Assembly: GCA_001723845.1 (NCBI GenBank)
Contig: MCBE01000278.1
Coordinates: 1 to 38,552 of the forward strand
Length of the DNA: 38,552 bases
Direction of reading: 5' to 3'
Source of the DNA: Candidatus Altarchaeales archaeon WOR_SM1_SCG
GTDB lineage: Archaea; Altiarchaeota; Altiarchaeia; IMC4; WOR-SM1-SCG
A program made the position numbers and the translations under genes. Below the pieces are notes generated by a model. The model saw only the letters and a list, made by a program, of their open reading frames with translations, did not search any database and was not told where the DNA came from. Position 1 is the stretch's first letter, and each line of letters starts with the position of its first letter. Of the stretch, positions 16,256 through 24,926 are shown piece after piece.

Positions 16256-17056
16256 ATGAAAAAAAGAATGAATAATCTGGATGGTAAAACCTGGTTGCAG
16301 TACTCCTTTAGTATCTGGAAGGATATTGAAAAAACCAGTGAAGAATGGAAACTAAAACATCCTGCGATGTTTCCTATGCAACTGACATCCCGATTAATTG
16401 AAATATTCACTAAAGAAAATGGGGAGATCATATTAGACCCTTTTTTAGGAAGTGGAAACACTATTGTTTCTGCATATAAGTTGGGTAGAAAAGGAATTGG
16501 ATTTGAATTGTCTGAAAATTACGTGAAGTTAGCAGAAGTTAGAGTAAACCGCATTCAATTGAGTCTGACTCAAAGTAAAACGGATTTGATTAAACCCGAA
16601 ATTTATCATAAAACGGTTTATGAGATACCCAAAATTTTAGAAGAAAATTCTGTGGATTTAGTTATCACATCCCCGCCGTATTGGGATATTCTAACGGCAA
16701 AGAGATCAGCCGATAAAAAAGAAATAAGGAAATATAGTGAATCAGAAGAGGATTTGGGGAATATCCATGATTATAATCAGTTTATGGATAAATTAAAAGA
16801 AGCATTTGAAGGAGTACATAAAGTTTTAAAGAAAGGAAAATATTGCATTGTGGTGGTTATGGATATAAGGAAAAAATCTAAATTTTATCCCTTCCATATG
16901 GACTTAATAAATAAAATGCAAGAAATTGACTTTGAACTGGATGACATAATTATCTGGGACAGGCAAAAAGAATACAATAACATGCGACCACTCGGCTACC
17001 CGTCCGTTTTCAGGGTAAATAAAGTACATGAATATATCTTAATATTTAAAAAGTAA
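16256..17056 (+). CDS. Second DNA methyltransferase (N4-cytosine/N6-adenine type)
   Basis: A 266-residue protein. DPFLGSGNT (61-69) is the AdoMet-binding motif and TSPPYWD (138-144) the catalytic motif. SPPY is most common in N4-cytosine enzymes, but N6-adenine enzymes also have it. The order, AdoMet motif before catalytic motif, differs from the beta-class order usual for SPPY enzymes. It starts right after the stop of the first methyltransferase and ends six bases before the LAGLIDADG-like gene, so all are probably one transcript. It may protect the other strand of an asymmetric site (inference). Confidence 0.85.
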   Translation: MKKRMNNLDGKTWLQYSFSIWKDIEKTSEEWKLKHPAMFPMQLTSRLIEIFTKENGEIILDPFLGSGNTIVSAYKLGRKGIGFELSENYVKLAEVRVNRIQLSLTQSKTDLIKPEIYHKTVYEIPKILEENSVDLVITSPPYWDILTAKRSADKKEIRKYSESEEDLGNIHDYNQFMDKLKEAFEGVHKVLKKGKYCIVVVMDIRKKSKFYPFHMDLINKMQEIDFELDDIIIWDRQKEYNNMRPLGYPSVFRVNKVHEYILIFKK

Positions 17057-17061
17057 CGAAA

Positions 17062-17796
17062 ATGTTAAATCCAGACATATCTTATTTGTTAGGAATGATT
17101 GTAGGCAAAGGACAGATAATAAGAGGAAATAAAGAAACGGAATTAATAATAGACCTTCCTCATAAAAATCTGGTAATTGAAGGAGAGAATACTCAACAAT
17201 CAATAAAAGCGAGTTTGTTGGACATGGTCTGGAGATTGAAGTCGCTTATTGGAGCAGATATGAACTGGGATACAACAAAACCGAATGTTGCCCATATAAC
17301 TTTTTCTAAACCAAATGGCGATTACCTTATAAGAACGATAAACAATTATCTTAAAAATGAGACCACCTGGAGAGATTTTAGAATACCAAAGGAAATTTTT
17401 AACGCTTCAACAGACATTAAAAAAGAATTTTTGCGAGGACTTGCTGATGTTACCGGACATATAAGAAAAAGTAATATTGCCTGGAAAGATTTTGAATACA
17501 GGGTTTATGTTGAGATTATGACTAACTGGGAATCGTGTATTGATATATCTAATTTGTTAAAAGATTTGGATGTTCCAGTTCAAACTATAAGATTTGCACA
17601 CCCGAATATTGTTGATCCTACTTTGAAATTCTACAATAAAGGAATGAGAAACTATAAAGAACATCAAATAAAAATCTGGGCCGAGGAGTTTGAAAAAATT
17701 GGATTTAACATAGAACACAAGAATAAACTTTTGAAAAAGTTTGCTGATTTGAATAGAAAAAACTGGGAAAAATATGCCTCACAAACTAAGAAATAG
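17062..17796 (+). CDS. LAGLIDADG endonuclease-like protein, with possible TAG readthrough to 17969
   Basis: A 244-residue protein with two LAGLIDADG-like helices: YLLGMIVGKGQI (8-19) and FLRGLADVTGHI (123-134), as in single-chain homing endonucleases. The catalytic acid next to the last glycine is replaced (K in the first motif, T in the second), so nuclease activity is doubtful. The frame ends at TAG (17794-17796), but the same frame stays open for 57 more codons (KGKPISEAHHKFYWETRD... to ELGYHE) and ends in TGA at 17967-17969, overlapping the ATG of the next gene. The extension has no start codon of its own. It therefore looks like the true C-terminus, reached by amber decoding or lost by mutation. 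Its place between a methyltransferase and a PD-(D/E)XK gene suggests a restriction or specificity role (inference). Confidence 0.7.
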   Translation: MLNPDISYLLGMIVGKGQIIRGNKETELIIDLPHKNLVIEGENTQQSIKASLLDMVWRLKSLIGADMNWDTTKPNVAHITFSKPNGDYLIRTINNYLKNETTWRDFRIPKEIFNASTDIKKEFLRGLADVTGHIRKSNIAWKDFEYRVYVEIMTNWESCIDISNLLKDLDVPVQTIRFAHPNIVDPTLKFYNKGMRNYKEHQIKIWAEEFEKIGFNIEHKNKLLKKFADLNRKNWEKYASQTKK

Positions 17797-17962
17797 AAGG
17801 GTAAACCAATTTCAGAAGCACATCATAAATTTTATTGGGAAACCAGAGATATAAAGAAGAAGAAACAAAAACATCCGGATGAAAATCACCCCTCAATACA
17901 CCCGAAAATAAGGGGCAAACATTTTGACAGTTGGAAAGAAATTGCTAAAGAATTAGGTTACC

Positions 17963-18442
17963 ATGAGTGAAGAAGAAAAACTATACTCTGAAATAGAAGA
18001 ATGGCTGCATAAGTATTTGTGTGATAAATATAGCGGTTATGCTGTTGAAACAACTTACGAAACATCAAAAAGAAATCTGGATATTGTTCTAAAAAGTAAG
18101 GGAATAGAATGTAAAGAAGCAATGGGATTAAACATAAAAGTAGATATTGTTGGGATTTTGAAGAGGGGAAACAGTTTTAAGATTGTTTTTGTAGAAGTAA
18201 AAGATAAGGAATTAACTTTGAAAGATTTAGGGCAACTCTGGGGATATACACAATTAATAGACCCGATAGAATCTCTTTTGATATCCTCAAAAGGATTGGG
18301 TAGACTATCTCACTTATTCAATGTTCTCAAAAGAGAGGACTTATTAAAGTTCGGGGCAAAAACAAATAAATTCATGCAATTAGCAAAATGGGATAAAAGA
18401 AGGGAGTGCATTGATTATTCTACTTTAATTCCAAAACTATAA
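17963..18442 (+). CDS. PD-(D/E)XK nuclease-like protein, candidate restriction endonuclease
   Basis: A 159-residue protein with a PD-(D/E)XK-like core: VDIVGI (D61), then VFVEVKDKE (E78, K80), followed by an alpha helix with a conserved Q (LKDLGQLWGY). The N-terminal helix LYSEIEEWLHKYL is also typical of small restriction-like nucleases. Its ATG overlaps the stop of the extended frame upstream (ATGAGTGA), which indicates translational coupling with the LAGLIDADG-like gene. With two methyltransferases ahead, it is the best candidate for the cutting enzyme of the island. Cutting activity is inferred from the motif only. Confidence 0.7.
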   Translation: MSEEEKLYSEIEEWLHKYLCDKYSGYAVETTYETSKRNLDIVLKSKGIECKEAMGLNIKVDIVGILKRGNSFKIVFVEVKDKELTLKDLGQLWGYTQLIDPIESLLISSKGLGRLSHLFNVLKREDLLKFGAKTNKFMQLAKWDKRRECIDYSTLIPKL

Positions 18443-19052
18443 ATTAAAAGGATGCAACAAAAATTTCCAGCGGACTCGGAACTCTCACCCACTTCGTTCC
18501 GCTTGGTGCTATCGCACTCCACTAACAAATGGATAAAGGGAAAATCAAAGATTTTCACAAATCCTCGCTAACGCAAACTTCTTTTACTTGCCATTCGTTA
18601 TCTAACCCCCCAATTTAACCAAGAACCCCATAAACCACCCCCCAATCAATCAAAACCAACAAATAACCTAAAACCAGAATACATAAACAATTTTTGATAA
18701 ATTCTTATAATTTTAATTTTATTATATCCACCCGGATTTAATTTTAAAATTTATTTTCGCCTGTTTACGAGTCATACGATTTACGAGCCATCTCATAGCC
18801 ATACGATGAGATATAGCGAGTGAAACGAAGCATATACGAGTAAATGTTTGACCGTTTACGAGACATCTCAGAGTCATACGATGAGATATTGCGAACAGAG
18901 TGAAGCATATACGAGTAAATCTTTGAGCAAAGCGAAATGAAAGTGAAATCAGTAAATCCTTAAACAAAGTGAATGGATTTCAAATTTTTAATTTGAAAGA
19001 TAAAATTTTATTAAAATTTTTCGGAATTTGTTATGACATCAACTATAATTTT
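18443..19052. other. Gene-poor region between convergent genes, rich in short repeats
   Basis: About 610 bases between the nuclease gene (plus) and cdhC (minus). No credible gene is present; the one longer minus-strand frame (18722-18967) only reads through a repeat. The region contains a hairpin at 18540-18556 (GAAAATC AAA GATTTTC) and the tandem hairpin repeats described separately. Confidence 0.6.
18781..18929. repeat. Two tandem copies of a ~75-bp hairpin repeat
   Basis: Copy 1 (18781-18853) and copy 2 (18856-18929) both read TTACGAG, CATCTCA, CATACGATGAGATAT, GCGA, GAAGCATATACGAGTAAAT and TTTGA. Each contains an inverted repeat (ATCTCA/TGAGAT around CATACG). A partial copy precedes (18763-18780). 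The segment ATATAGCGAGTGAAACGAAG recurs in altered form at 36584-36606, so it belongs to a dispersed repeat family. Confidence 0.7.
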
Positions 19053-20447
19053 TCATTCAACCTTCTTAATAATAACCTTATCCGCATAAATTTTCGCATT
19101 TATAAGAATCAGTTTAATGCCGCCTCCGCCGGGAACTGTCATTGCAGGTGCCGTAACAACCGGGACTTCGCCCGCTTCGTATGCAGGGATTGATTCTTCT
19201 TTCTCTTCTTCAACTTCCTCTTCTTCTACCCATCTTGCAACAACAGGATGATTTTTTTCCTGTAAATAATTTTTTAAATCACCAATCTCTGTTATCTCTT
19301 TTTCTGTCGGGATTTTATCATAGACATCTCCCGGGATGTGATCCTTTGCTTTTTCTTTAAGGTATGAAGGCATCCAGACAATCCGGTTCCAGCCGCCGTC
19401 TGCTTTAAAAAATTTATCCGATTGCATCCACAAAACACCGAAACCGAGAAAGCCGACACTCTGCTCGCCGCCCCCGGTTTGACCTGCCATTGTTGAAAAT
19501 TTCAAACCGTTTACGGCAGTTCCTTTAAAGTTCCTGTCAACCATCCCGATGCCGTCAACTTCAGGCAGGTAAAATGCAATTGCTTCAAAGCAGCCGCATG
19601 AAGTGTGAGGATAATCAAACATGCTGTACATGTATATTTTCTCATTGGAACCGTGCGAGTATTCTTCAATAACTTCATTAATTCCTGAGAATTCTCCTTT
19701 CATCTCATCAAGGCACTCGCCTTTCTCAACGGGAAAGTTCGGTCCGTCAGGGTCTATTTTTGCAGACGCCCGGCAGTCAAGCCATGATAATGCACCGCAT
19801 AATGAAATCCTCTGCGGGCTTACAATACAAATATGATTCGGGGCAAATGACTGGCACAATGAGCAGCCGTAGAACACATCAACTTCTTCATCCTTCATTC
19901 CTCTTATTCTCTCGTCCCTTGCTTCATACGCCTTCAATGCCCCTTCCCTGTGTTTTTTAACTTCCTGCTCGTCCGTTATTAATGTAATCTGGATTTTATC
20001 AATAAATGAATATTCCTGCTTGTAAAGCAAAATTAATGCCGCACCGACATCTTCAAGTTTGAGCCCCGAGCTTTTCGCGTCTTTGCTTACCCTGCACCAT
20101 ATATCGTATCTCTGGTTCAGGTGCATCATACCGTGAATATAATTTATAAAATCATGGACCCTTCGCTCAAGGATTCCTTCAAGGTCTTTTTCAATTTCCT
20201 TACCATAGACCTCAATTAAGACACCAAAAGGAACCCTGGATCCCTCATCAAAATCTCCTATATCTTTGCCTACGACAGAAACTTTCCCGTCTTCGACATC
20301 TTTTTCATCTTTGACAAGAGCCAGCTCAAACTTATAGTCGCTTTTCGGGCCCCCGAGTTCAATGTACATGTCGGGTCCTCTTATTCTTTCGCCTTCATAG
20401 ACCACACCCACCTCTACCGGTAAATCCTTTAATGATTTTACTGACAT
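19053..20447 (-). CDS. cdhC: Acetyl-CoA decarbonylase/synthase beta subunit (CdhC)
   Basis: A 464-residue protein matching the archaeal ACDS beta subunit, which makes or cleaves acetyl-CoA from CO, a methyl-corrinoid and CoA at the Ni-Fe-S A cluster. The A-cluster cysteines are visible: CSLC (near 195), the later CGALSWLDC, and the distal SCGC that carries the Ni-binding CGC. The following segment (FLPE-like FYLPEVDGIGMVDR, FSTMAGQTGGGEQ) is also diagnostic. The C-terminus has a Glu-rich linker, a GGGG stretch and the usual KLILINAKIYADKVI end. It is the last gene after cdhA and a ferredoxin on the minus strand. The other ACDS subunits (CdhB, CdhD, CdhE) are not in this window. Confidence 0.95.
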   Translation of the reverse strand: MSVKSLKDLPVEVGVVYEGERIRGPDMYIELGGPKSDYKFELALVKDEKDVEDGKVSVVGKDIGDFDEGSRVPFGVLIEVYGKEIEKDLEGILERRVHDFINYIHGMMHLNQRYDIWCRVSKDAKSSGLKLEDVGAALILLYKQEYSFIDKIQITLITDEQEVKKHREGALKAYEARDERIRGMKDEEVDVFYGCSLCQSFAPNHICIVSPQRISLCGALSWLDCRASAKIDPDGPNFPVEKGECLDEMKGEFSGINEVIEEYSHGSNEKIYMYSMFDYPHTSCGCFEAIAFYLPEVDGIGMVDRNFKGTAVNGLKFSTMAGQTGGGEQSVGFLGFGVLWMQSDKFFKADGGWNRIVWMPSYLKEKAKDHIPGDVYDKIPTEKEITEIGDLKNYLQEKNHPVVARWVEEEEVEEEKEESIPAYEAGEVPVVTAPAMTVPGGGGIKLILINAKIYADKVIIKKVE

Positions 20448-20512
20448 TTTTAATTTATATTAATTTATACTGCTCAAATACTCGCCTGCCGTTAATAATA
20501 ATTTTAATAATT

Positions 20513-20737
<225 letters not shown>

Positions 20738-20771
20738 TTAATTATTGATTATTATTTAAATTTTAAATTAA

Positions 20772-23462
20772 TTATTTTCTCTTTCTCACGAGACACTCAA
20801 CAAGTGTCGGGTCGGGCTGTTTTTTCTGCGGCACCCAGCCCTTACTTTTTATGAATTCAATGACATCGTCTCGCATTGTAACAGGAATGTCTGTTTCTGT
20901 TCTCACGAACCTGTGGATGTCGGGAGGAAGTGAATTTTTACCTTTACCCGAATATGTCTGGTACATGTCAACCCAGTGAGCAAGTTTTATTTGCCTGCCC
21001 TTGAAGTTGTCGCCCGCGCGAATCGTGAGTTTAGGAATCATTATCATTACATCCTCCTTTGTCTTTGCAACATAACTCAAATGTTCCGGTGCCGGACCTA
21101 CATAATGTTTTTCTCCTGAAAACGAATCATAAACCTCCCACCTGTCAAGGTCCCGGTTATATTTAAAGACATCATTATAATCATCATTTTCATAATCGCA
21201 TTCAATATTTCCAAGTAATTCCTTACGATATTTCACACCCTGCGGACCCCATATAACAGGAACACCAAGACGCATGCAGCCAAATCCGATGGAGACGGCT
21301 TTTTGAGACATTGTTCCAAGCACAAGACCAACGGCACCAATCCTATTGAAACAATAATCCGCGATTTCCTCGTAATTCGCCCGCAATTTTCTTTTTGCAA
21401 ATATGCTTGCAACCTTCATTGCAGCCCCGGTTATGTGTGAATTTGCAACACATGAACCGACATTAATAAGGTTTCCAGCAGCAAATCTTCCACCGTATTT
21501 TTCATATAAATTATGCGTTCCTGCGTAATCAGTGGCGAGAGCCATCGCACTGCATCCTGAGGTTGTGACGATGTAATTTCGCTTTAAAAATTCTTCAATT
21601 ATCTCCCCTAATTCTGCTCCGCTTCTGGGCCACAATGAACACCCTACAGGCGCAATAATTCCTGGAATCTCACCCATGACGATTGGCATTCCCACCTCAC
21701 GAATTTCAACATCCTGAACTGCCCCCCTTCCAGGAGAAATTTTTGCTTTATCCTCTGCAAAGCGGTCCATATAAACCTCTGTAAAGGCAGAAACCAGCGG
21801 AATGTCCTGGGGACACCATGATTCGCATCTTCCGCAGAAAAGGCACTGCCCTAATTTTTCAATAATTTCATCCTTTGTGAGGTATTTAATTTCTGTTTTT
21901 ATGTTCAATTCATCTTTCTTTTGCTTTACAACCTCCTTTACATCAATATTCTTCGGACACTTCTCCTGACATAATCCACATTCAGCACATCGTTTTAATA
22001 TCGCAAGTGATTTGCCTTTAATTTCTGTTCCATCTTTTATCGCAAGCACCACCTCTTTAATATCAAGACCATTAGGACAATTTTTAGAGCATATCCCACA
22101 GCCAATACAATCTTTTGCAGAAATTAATTCCTTATCCGTTATCTTTTTACTTTTTGTCTCTTTTTTTACTTTTTTGTTAAAAATATTATCAATGCTCTGA
22201 ATAATTAATCTGTTATCAACACCAACAGGGCATGCCTGCTTGCACAAACCGCAGCCAATGCAGTCAGCCGTCTTTTTTACAGCACCTTTGTAATCGTCTA
22301 ATGTTCCTTCTCTTTCCTTTCTTTTTTTAACAAGCACTGCTGTTTTTACCGCTACCTCGCCCGCCTTTTCAAATGCGTCAGGCAGATAACACCCTGCGAT
22401 TTCACCAAAGACAAGTTTTGAAACAACCTCGTCAGAATTTTCATTTGTTAAATCAGGAAGTCCTGCCCCAAGTTTATCTGTAACTGCAATCATTGGAATC
22501 CCAAGTTTTTTAGCATTTTCAAGTATATCAACTCTTATGCACTGCTCATCAACCATAATTACATCAGCAATTCCCGCTCTTACAAATTGCAACTGGCATG
22601 ATAACTGCCCGACAACCTTTGCTCCTGTGCTGTATCTTCCAAGATCAAGTGCTGTACAGCAAATTGCACAGGTCTCAACATCAATGTTGTTTTCAGCAGC
22701 ATAATCAATCACCTCGGCACCTGCTGCAACATTATGTCCAATGCAGAGAATGACTGGCTTACTTTTATCAATGCAGCCAAACCCTATCTCGCAAAGTTCC
22801 GGCTCATGGTCGCCTTTTGGAAAATTTAAGGCTGAAATTTGCGAAATATCGCAAACCTCCATTCCGACATGATCAAGCATTCCTGCATGAAGGGCTTTGC
22901 TGTTAAAATCAAAATCGCTGGCTTCCTGACCCATGTGCAGTGAAGATAGTAAATGACACAATTGCTCCTCAACATAACTTATTGCTTTTTCAAGATCGCC
23001 TAATGTCTTTGGTTTATATCCGCAGACAAGCCGTATGTTCGGTGCTTCAACTTCGGTGTTCTCGGCAACATCCAGCAGCGTGTCTCTTCCGAATTTATGA
23101 ATTAATGTATGAACCTGGTGTCTCCCGTGTGCTGCATGAGCTGCACATCCTGTAATTGCAAGAAATAATGATTCACGAGCCATCTGCCGCTCCAACGTAA
23201 TGCCGCATGCGCCCCTTTTGCCTTTATCAAGGTCGCAGGGTCCGAATGCACAGAACTGGCATTTTTTTATAAAAGCATGATACTTTGGTTTGTATCTGTG
23301 GAGGAGTCGCTCATCCCAGTGCCGGAGATCGCTTACCTGGGGCATCGGCGTCGGTCCCATTTCCTCATCCCAGTCATCCATCGCGGCTTCAAGCGACTTC
23401 TCCTGTGCTTCCTGTATGACTTCGCCGATATAAATCTTTATGTCTTTTCCTTCAATTTCCAT
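20772..23462 (-). CDS. cdhA: CO dehydrogenase/acetyl-CoA synthase alpha subunit (CdhA)
   Basis: An 896-residue nickel CO dehydrogenase, oxidising CO or reducing CO2 at the Ni-Fe-S C cluster. The N-terminal cysteines CQFCAFGPC (C68, C71, C76) with C86 bind the B/D clusters. The ferredoxin-like middle (about 390-560) holds four C-x2-C-x2-C-x3-C motifs: CIGCGLCKQAC, CIGCGICSKNC, CAECGLCQEKC and CLFCGRCESWC. The C-cluster region is towards the C-terminus (GCSAMALATD, NVGSCVANSH, GFGCMRLGVP). Methanogen alpha subunits of about 800 residues are described with two such clusters (E and F), so two appear to be additional here. The start codon overlaps the end of a palindromic element (23461-23510). 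The gene leads the cdhA-ferredoxin-cdhC unit. Confidence 0.95.
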   Translation of the reverse strand: MEIEGKDIKIYIGEVIQEAQEKSLEAAMDDWDEEMGPTPMPQVSDLRHWDERLLHRYKPKYHAFIKKCQFCAFGPCDLDKGKRGACGITLERQMARESLFLAITGCAAHAAHGRHQVHTLIHKFGRDTLLDVAENTEVEAPNIRLVCGYKPKTLGDLEKAISYVEEQLCHLLSSLHMGQEASDFDFNSKALHAGMLDHVGMEVCDISQISALNFPKGDHEPELCEIGFGCIDKSKPVILCIGHNVAAGAEVIDYAAENNIDVETCAICCTALDLGRYSTGAKVVGQLSCQLQFVRAGIADVIMVDEQCIRVDILENAKKLGIPMIAVTDKLGAGLPDLTNENSDEVVSKLVFGEIAGCYLPDAFEKAGEVAVKTAVLVKKRKEREGTLDDYKGAVKKTADCIGCGLCKQACPVGVDNRLIIQSIDNIFNKKVKKETKSKKITDKELISAKDCIGCGICSKNCPNGLDIKEVVLAIKDGTEIKGKSLAILKRCAECGLCQEKCPKNIDVKEVVKQKKDELNIKTEIKYLTKDEIIEKLGQCLFCGRCESWCPQDIPLVSAFTEVYMDRFAEDKAKISPGRGAVQDVEIREVGMPIVMGEIPGIIAPVGCSLWPRSGAELGEIIEEFLKRNYIVTTSGCSAMALATDYAGTHNLYEKYGGRFAAGNLINVGSCVANSHITGAAMKVASIFAKRKLRANYEEIADYCFNRIGAVGLVLGTMSQKAVSIGFGCMRLGVPVIWGPQGVKYRKELLGNIECDYENDDYNDVFKYNRDLDRWEVYDSFSGEKHYVGPAPEHLSYVAKTKEDVMIMIPKLTIRAGDNFKGRQIKLAHWVDMYQTYSGKGKNSLPPDIHRFVRTETDIPVTMRDDVIEFIKSKGWVPQKKQPDPTLVECLVRKRK

Positions 23463-23510
23463 CGTAATATATTTTTATATTACGAGCAAAAATATTGCTC
23501 GCAAAATTTT
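23461..23510 (-). mobile_element. Double-hairpin palindromic element, copy B (at the cdhA start)
   Basis: Read on the minus strand it begins AAAATTTTGC and ends ATTACGAT, the last two bases being the AT of the cdhA ATG. It contains two hairpins: CGAGCAA/TTGCTCG and CGTAATATA/TATATTACG with a 4-base loop. Order, length and flanking seven-A run match copy A inside hepT (12022-12070). Lying in the 5' leader, it would fold next to the start codon and could affect cdhA translation (inference). Confidence 0.65.
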
Positions 23511-23689
23511 TTTAATTTTATTTTTTTAATGATTTTTTAAATTAATTGAAATTAATTGAAATTATTAAAACTGCAAAACTGGTTATTATTAATTAAATTA
23601 TATTAATTATAATGATTATTGATTAACAATTGTATAATTATTCAACTATATCCAATGGTGTAATTTTTTTGTATCAAGTCATCTACTCT

Positions 23690-24079
23690 TCAATGTAAAC
23701 CCATACACTTCTCAATCTTACCCCAGTAATCACATTTTTTAGGGATATCCGATTCAACCTTCCTGTGAATCTCGCATAAAATTTCTGATTTTCTCACTTC
23801 AAGGCATATAACACATATCTCTTCCATTATTGAAAATTCGGATAAATCTTCCTCAACAATTCTTTTTGCAATATTTTTGATCATATCCTTTATGTTATCG
23901 GGAAATTCAATATCGTGTCCTCTCTTTTCAGACAGGTATAGAGAAACTGCTGCGGGAGTTACTCCAAGTTTCTCTGCGATTTCCTTTTGTGTGAATCTTT
24001 CCTTCTTTATTGCCTTTGACAATTCCGATCTGATTGCGGGCAGGAGATACCACACAACTAATTCGCACGGGGTTTTCAT
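23690..24079 (-). CDS. XRE-type HTH transcriptional regulator
   Basis: A 129-residue DNA-binding protein. The N-terminus (TPCELVVWYLLPAIRSELSK) and the helix-turn-helix FTQKEIAEKLGVTPAAVSLYLS followed by KRGHDIEFPD are typical of a widespread archaeal regulator family. The C-terminal part has cysteines in pairs (CVICLEVR, LCEIHR, KKCDYW) that could bind a metal or Fe-S cluster. It lies upstream of cdhA on the same strand, separated by about 230 AT-rich bases, so control of cdhA is possible but not shown. Confidence 0.8.
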   Translation of the reverse strand: MKTPCELVVWYLLPAIRSELSKAIKKERFTQKEIAEKLGVTPAAVSLYLSEKRGHDIEFPDNIKDMIKNIAKRIVEEDLSEFSIMEEICVICLEVRKSEILCEIHRKVESDIPKKCDYWGKIEKCMGLH

Positions 24080-24172
24080 TTTTTGGTTCTTATCAGGATA
24101 ATTAAAATCAAAATATAAAATTATAAATTTTTAATTGCAACAGGGATGCATAATTTCATTTTCATTTTTTTA

Positions 24173-24913
24173 TTAATACTCGTTTTTCTTTTTCCATGAA
24201 AGTTTTTTTACACCTTTCAGTTCAGGCACTATAACGCCTTCAGATAATGTTTCAACCATAAGCCGTGGGTCACAGACGGACATATTTAGTATTTCATCAA
24301 TCCCGCAGTCAAACAACACAGGGCAGAGGGGGGTGCTGGGACCAACCATCATAACTCTGCAATTTTCTGCCTTTTTTATTATTTCTTCTACAGAGTGGTT
24401 GATGATTATTGTGCCTGTCGTAATCAGGATTTCCGCGTTGGAAAGCGTGCTCAAATCTTTTTTTGCATCAACCGAATCAATGGTTTTTTCAAAAAGGTAG
24501 AACTCATCTGCTTTCTCCCGGAGTTTGTCCATGAAAGGGAAATAACCTATCATCGCAACCTTTTTTCCCGTGCATTCATTAACGATATAAGACCCGAATC
24601 CGTTTTTTAATTCAACAGCATCGCGCGGGATTTCAATAACGGAATTTAATGCTGCAAGCCCGACGGTTGCTTCCAGGGGGTTTTTGCTTTTGATATACGA
24701 AATTATCTCGCCTGCTTTTCTCCCCCTTAAACTTCCCCTGTGCTTAATGGGCAAAAGAAGATGCGGGGGCTTAAGACTGTCCCTGTAGGTGTACGAAAGC
24801 CCATATCTCCTTGTTTTTACATAAGTGAGAAACACACCGATAAATATATCTTTAATAATTTCATCCTCTGCCTTCAGCTTCCCGTATTCAATAATTTTAT
24901 CTAATATTTCCAT
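24173..24913 (-). CDS. DUF364/DUF4213 protein (putative metal-chelating, Rossmann-like)
   Basis: A 246-residue protein that resembles the DUF4213/DUF364 'putative heavy-metal chelation' family. It has an N-terminal enolase-like part (GVFLTYVKTRRYGLSYTY), the GLAALNSV segment, a GKKVAMIGYFPF core and TGTIIINHSVEEII, ending with CDPRLMVETLSEG. Members are often encoded near nickel, iron and molybdenum cofactor genes. Here it sits between a regulator and a small membrane protein, in the same direction as cdhA. A role in Ni supply to CODH is an inference. Confidence 0.75.
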   Translation of the reverse strand: MEILDKIIEYGKLKAEDEIIKDIFIGVFLTYVKTRRYGLSYTYRDSLKPPHLLLPIKHRGSLRGRKAGEIISYIKSKNPLEATVGLAALNSVIEIPRDAVELKNGFGSYIVNECTGKKVAMIGYFPFMDKLREKADEFYLFEKTIDSVDAKKDLSTLSNAEILITTGTIIINHSVEEIIKKAENCRVMMVGPSTPLCPVLFDCGIDEILNMSVCDPRLMVETLSEGVIVPELKGVKKLSWKKKNEY

Positions 24914-24926
24914 GATAGTTCCGTAT

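Noticed and set aside
18722-18967. An 81-codon minus-strand frame with internally repeated protein sequence
   Set aside because: The protein repeats are only the translation of the tandem hairpin DNA repeat; no start signal or family match is seen.
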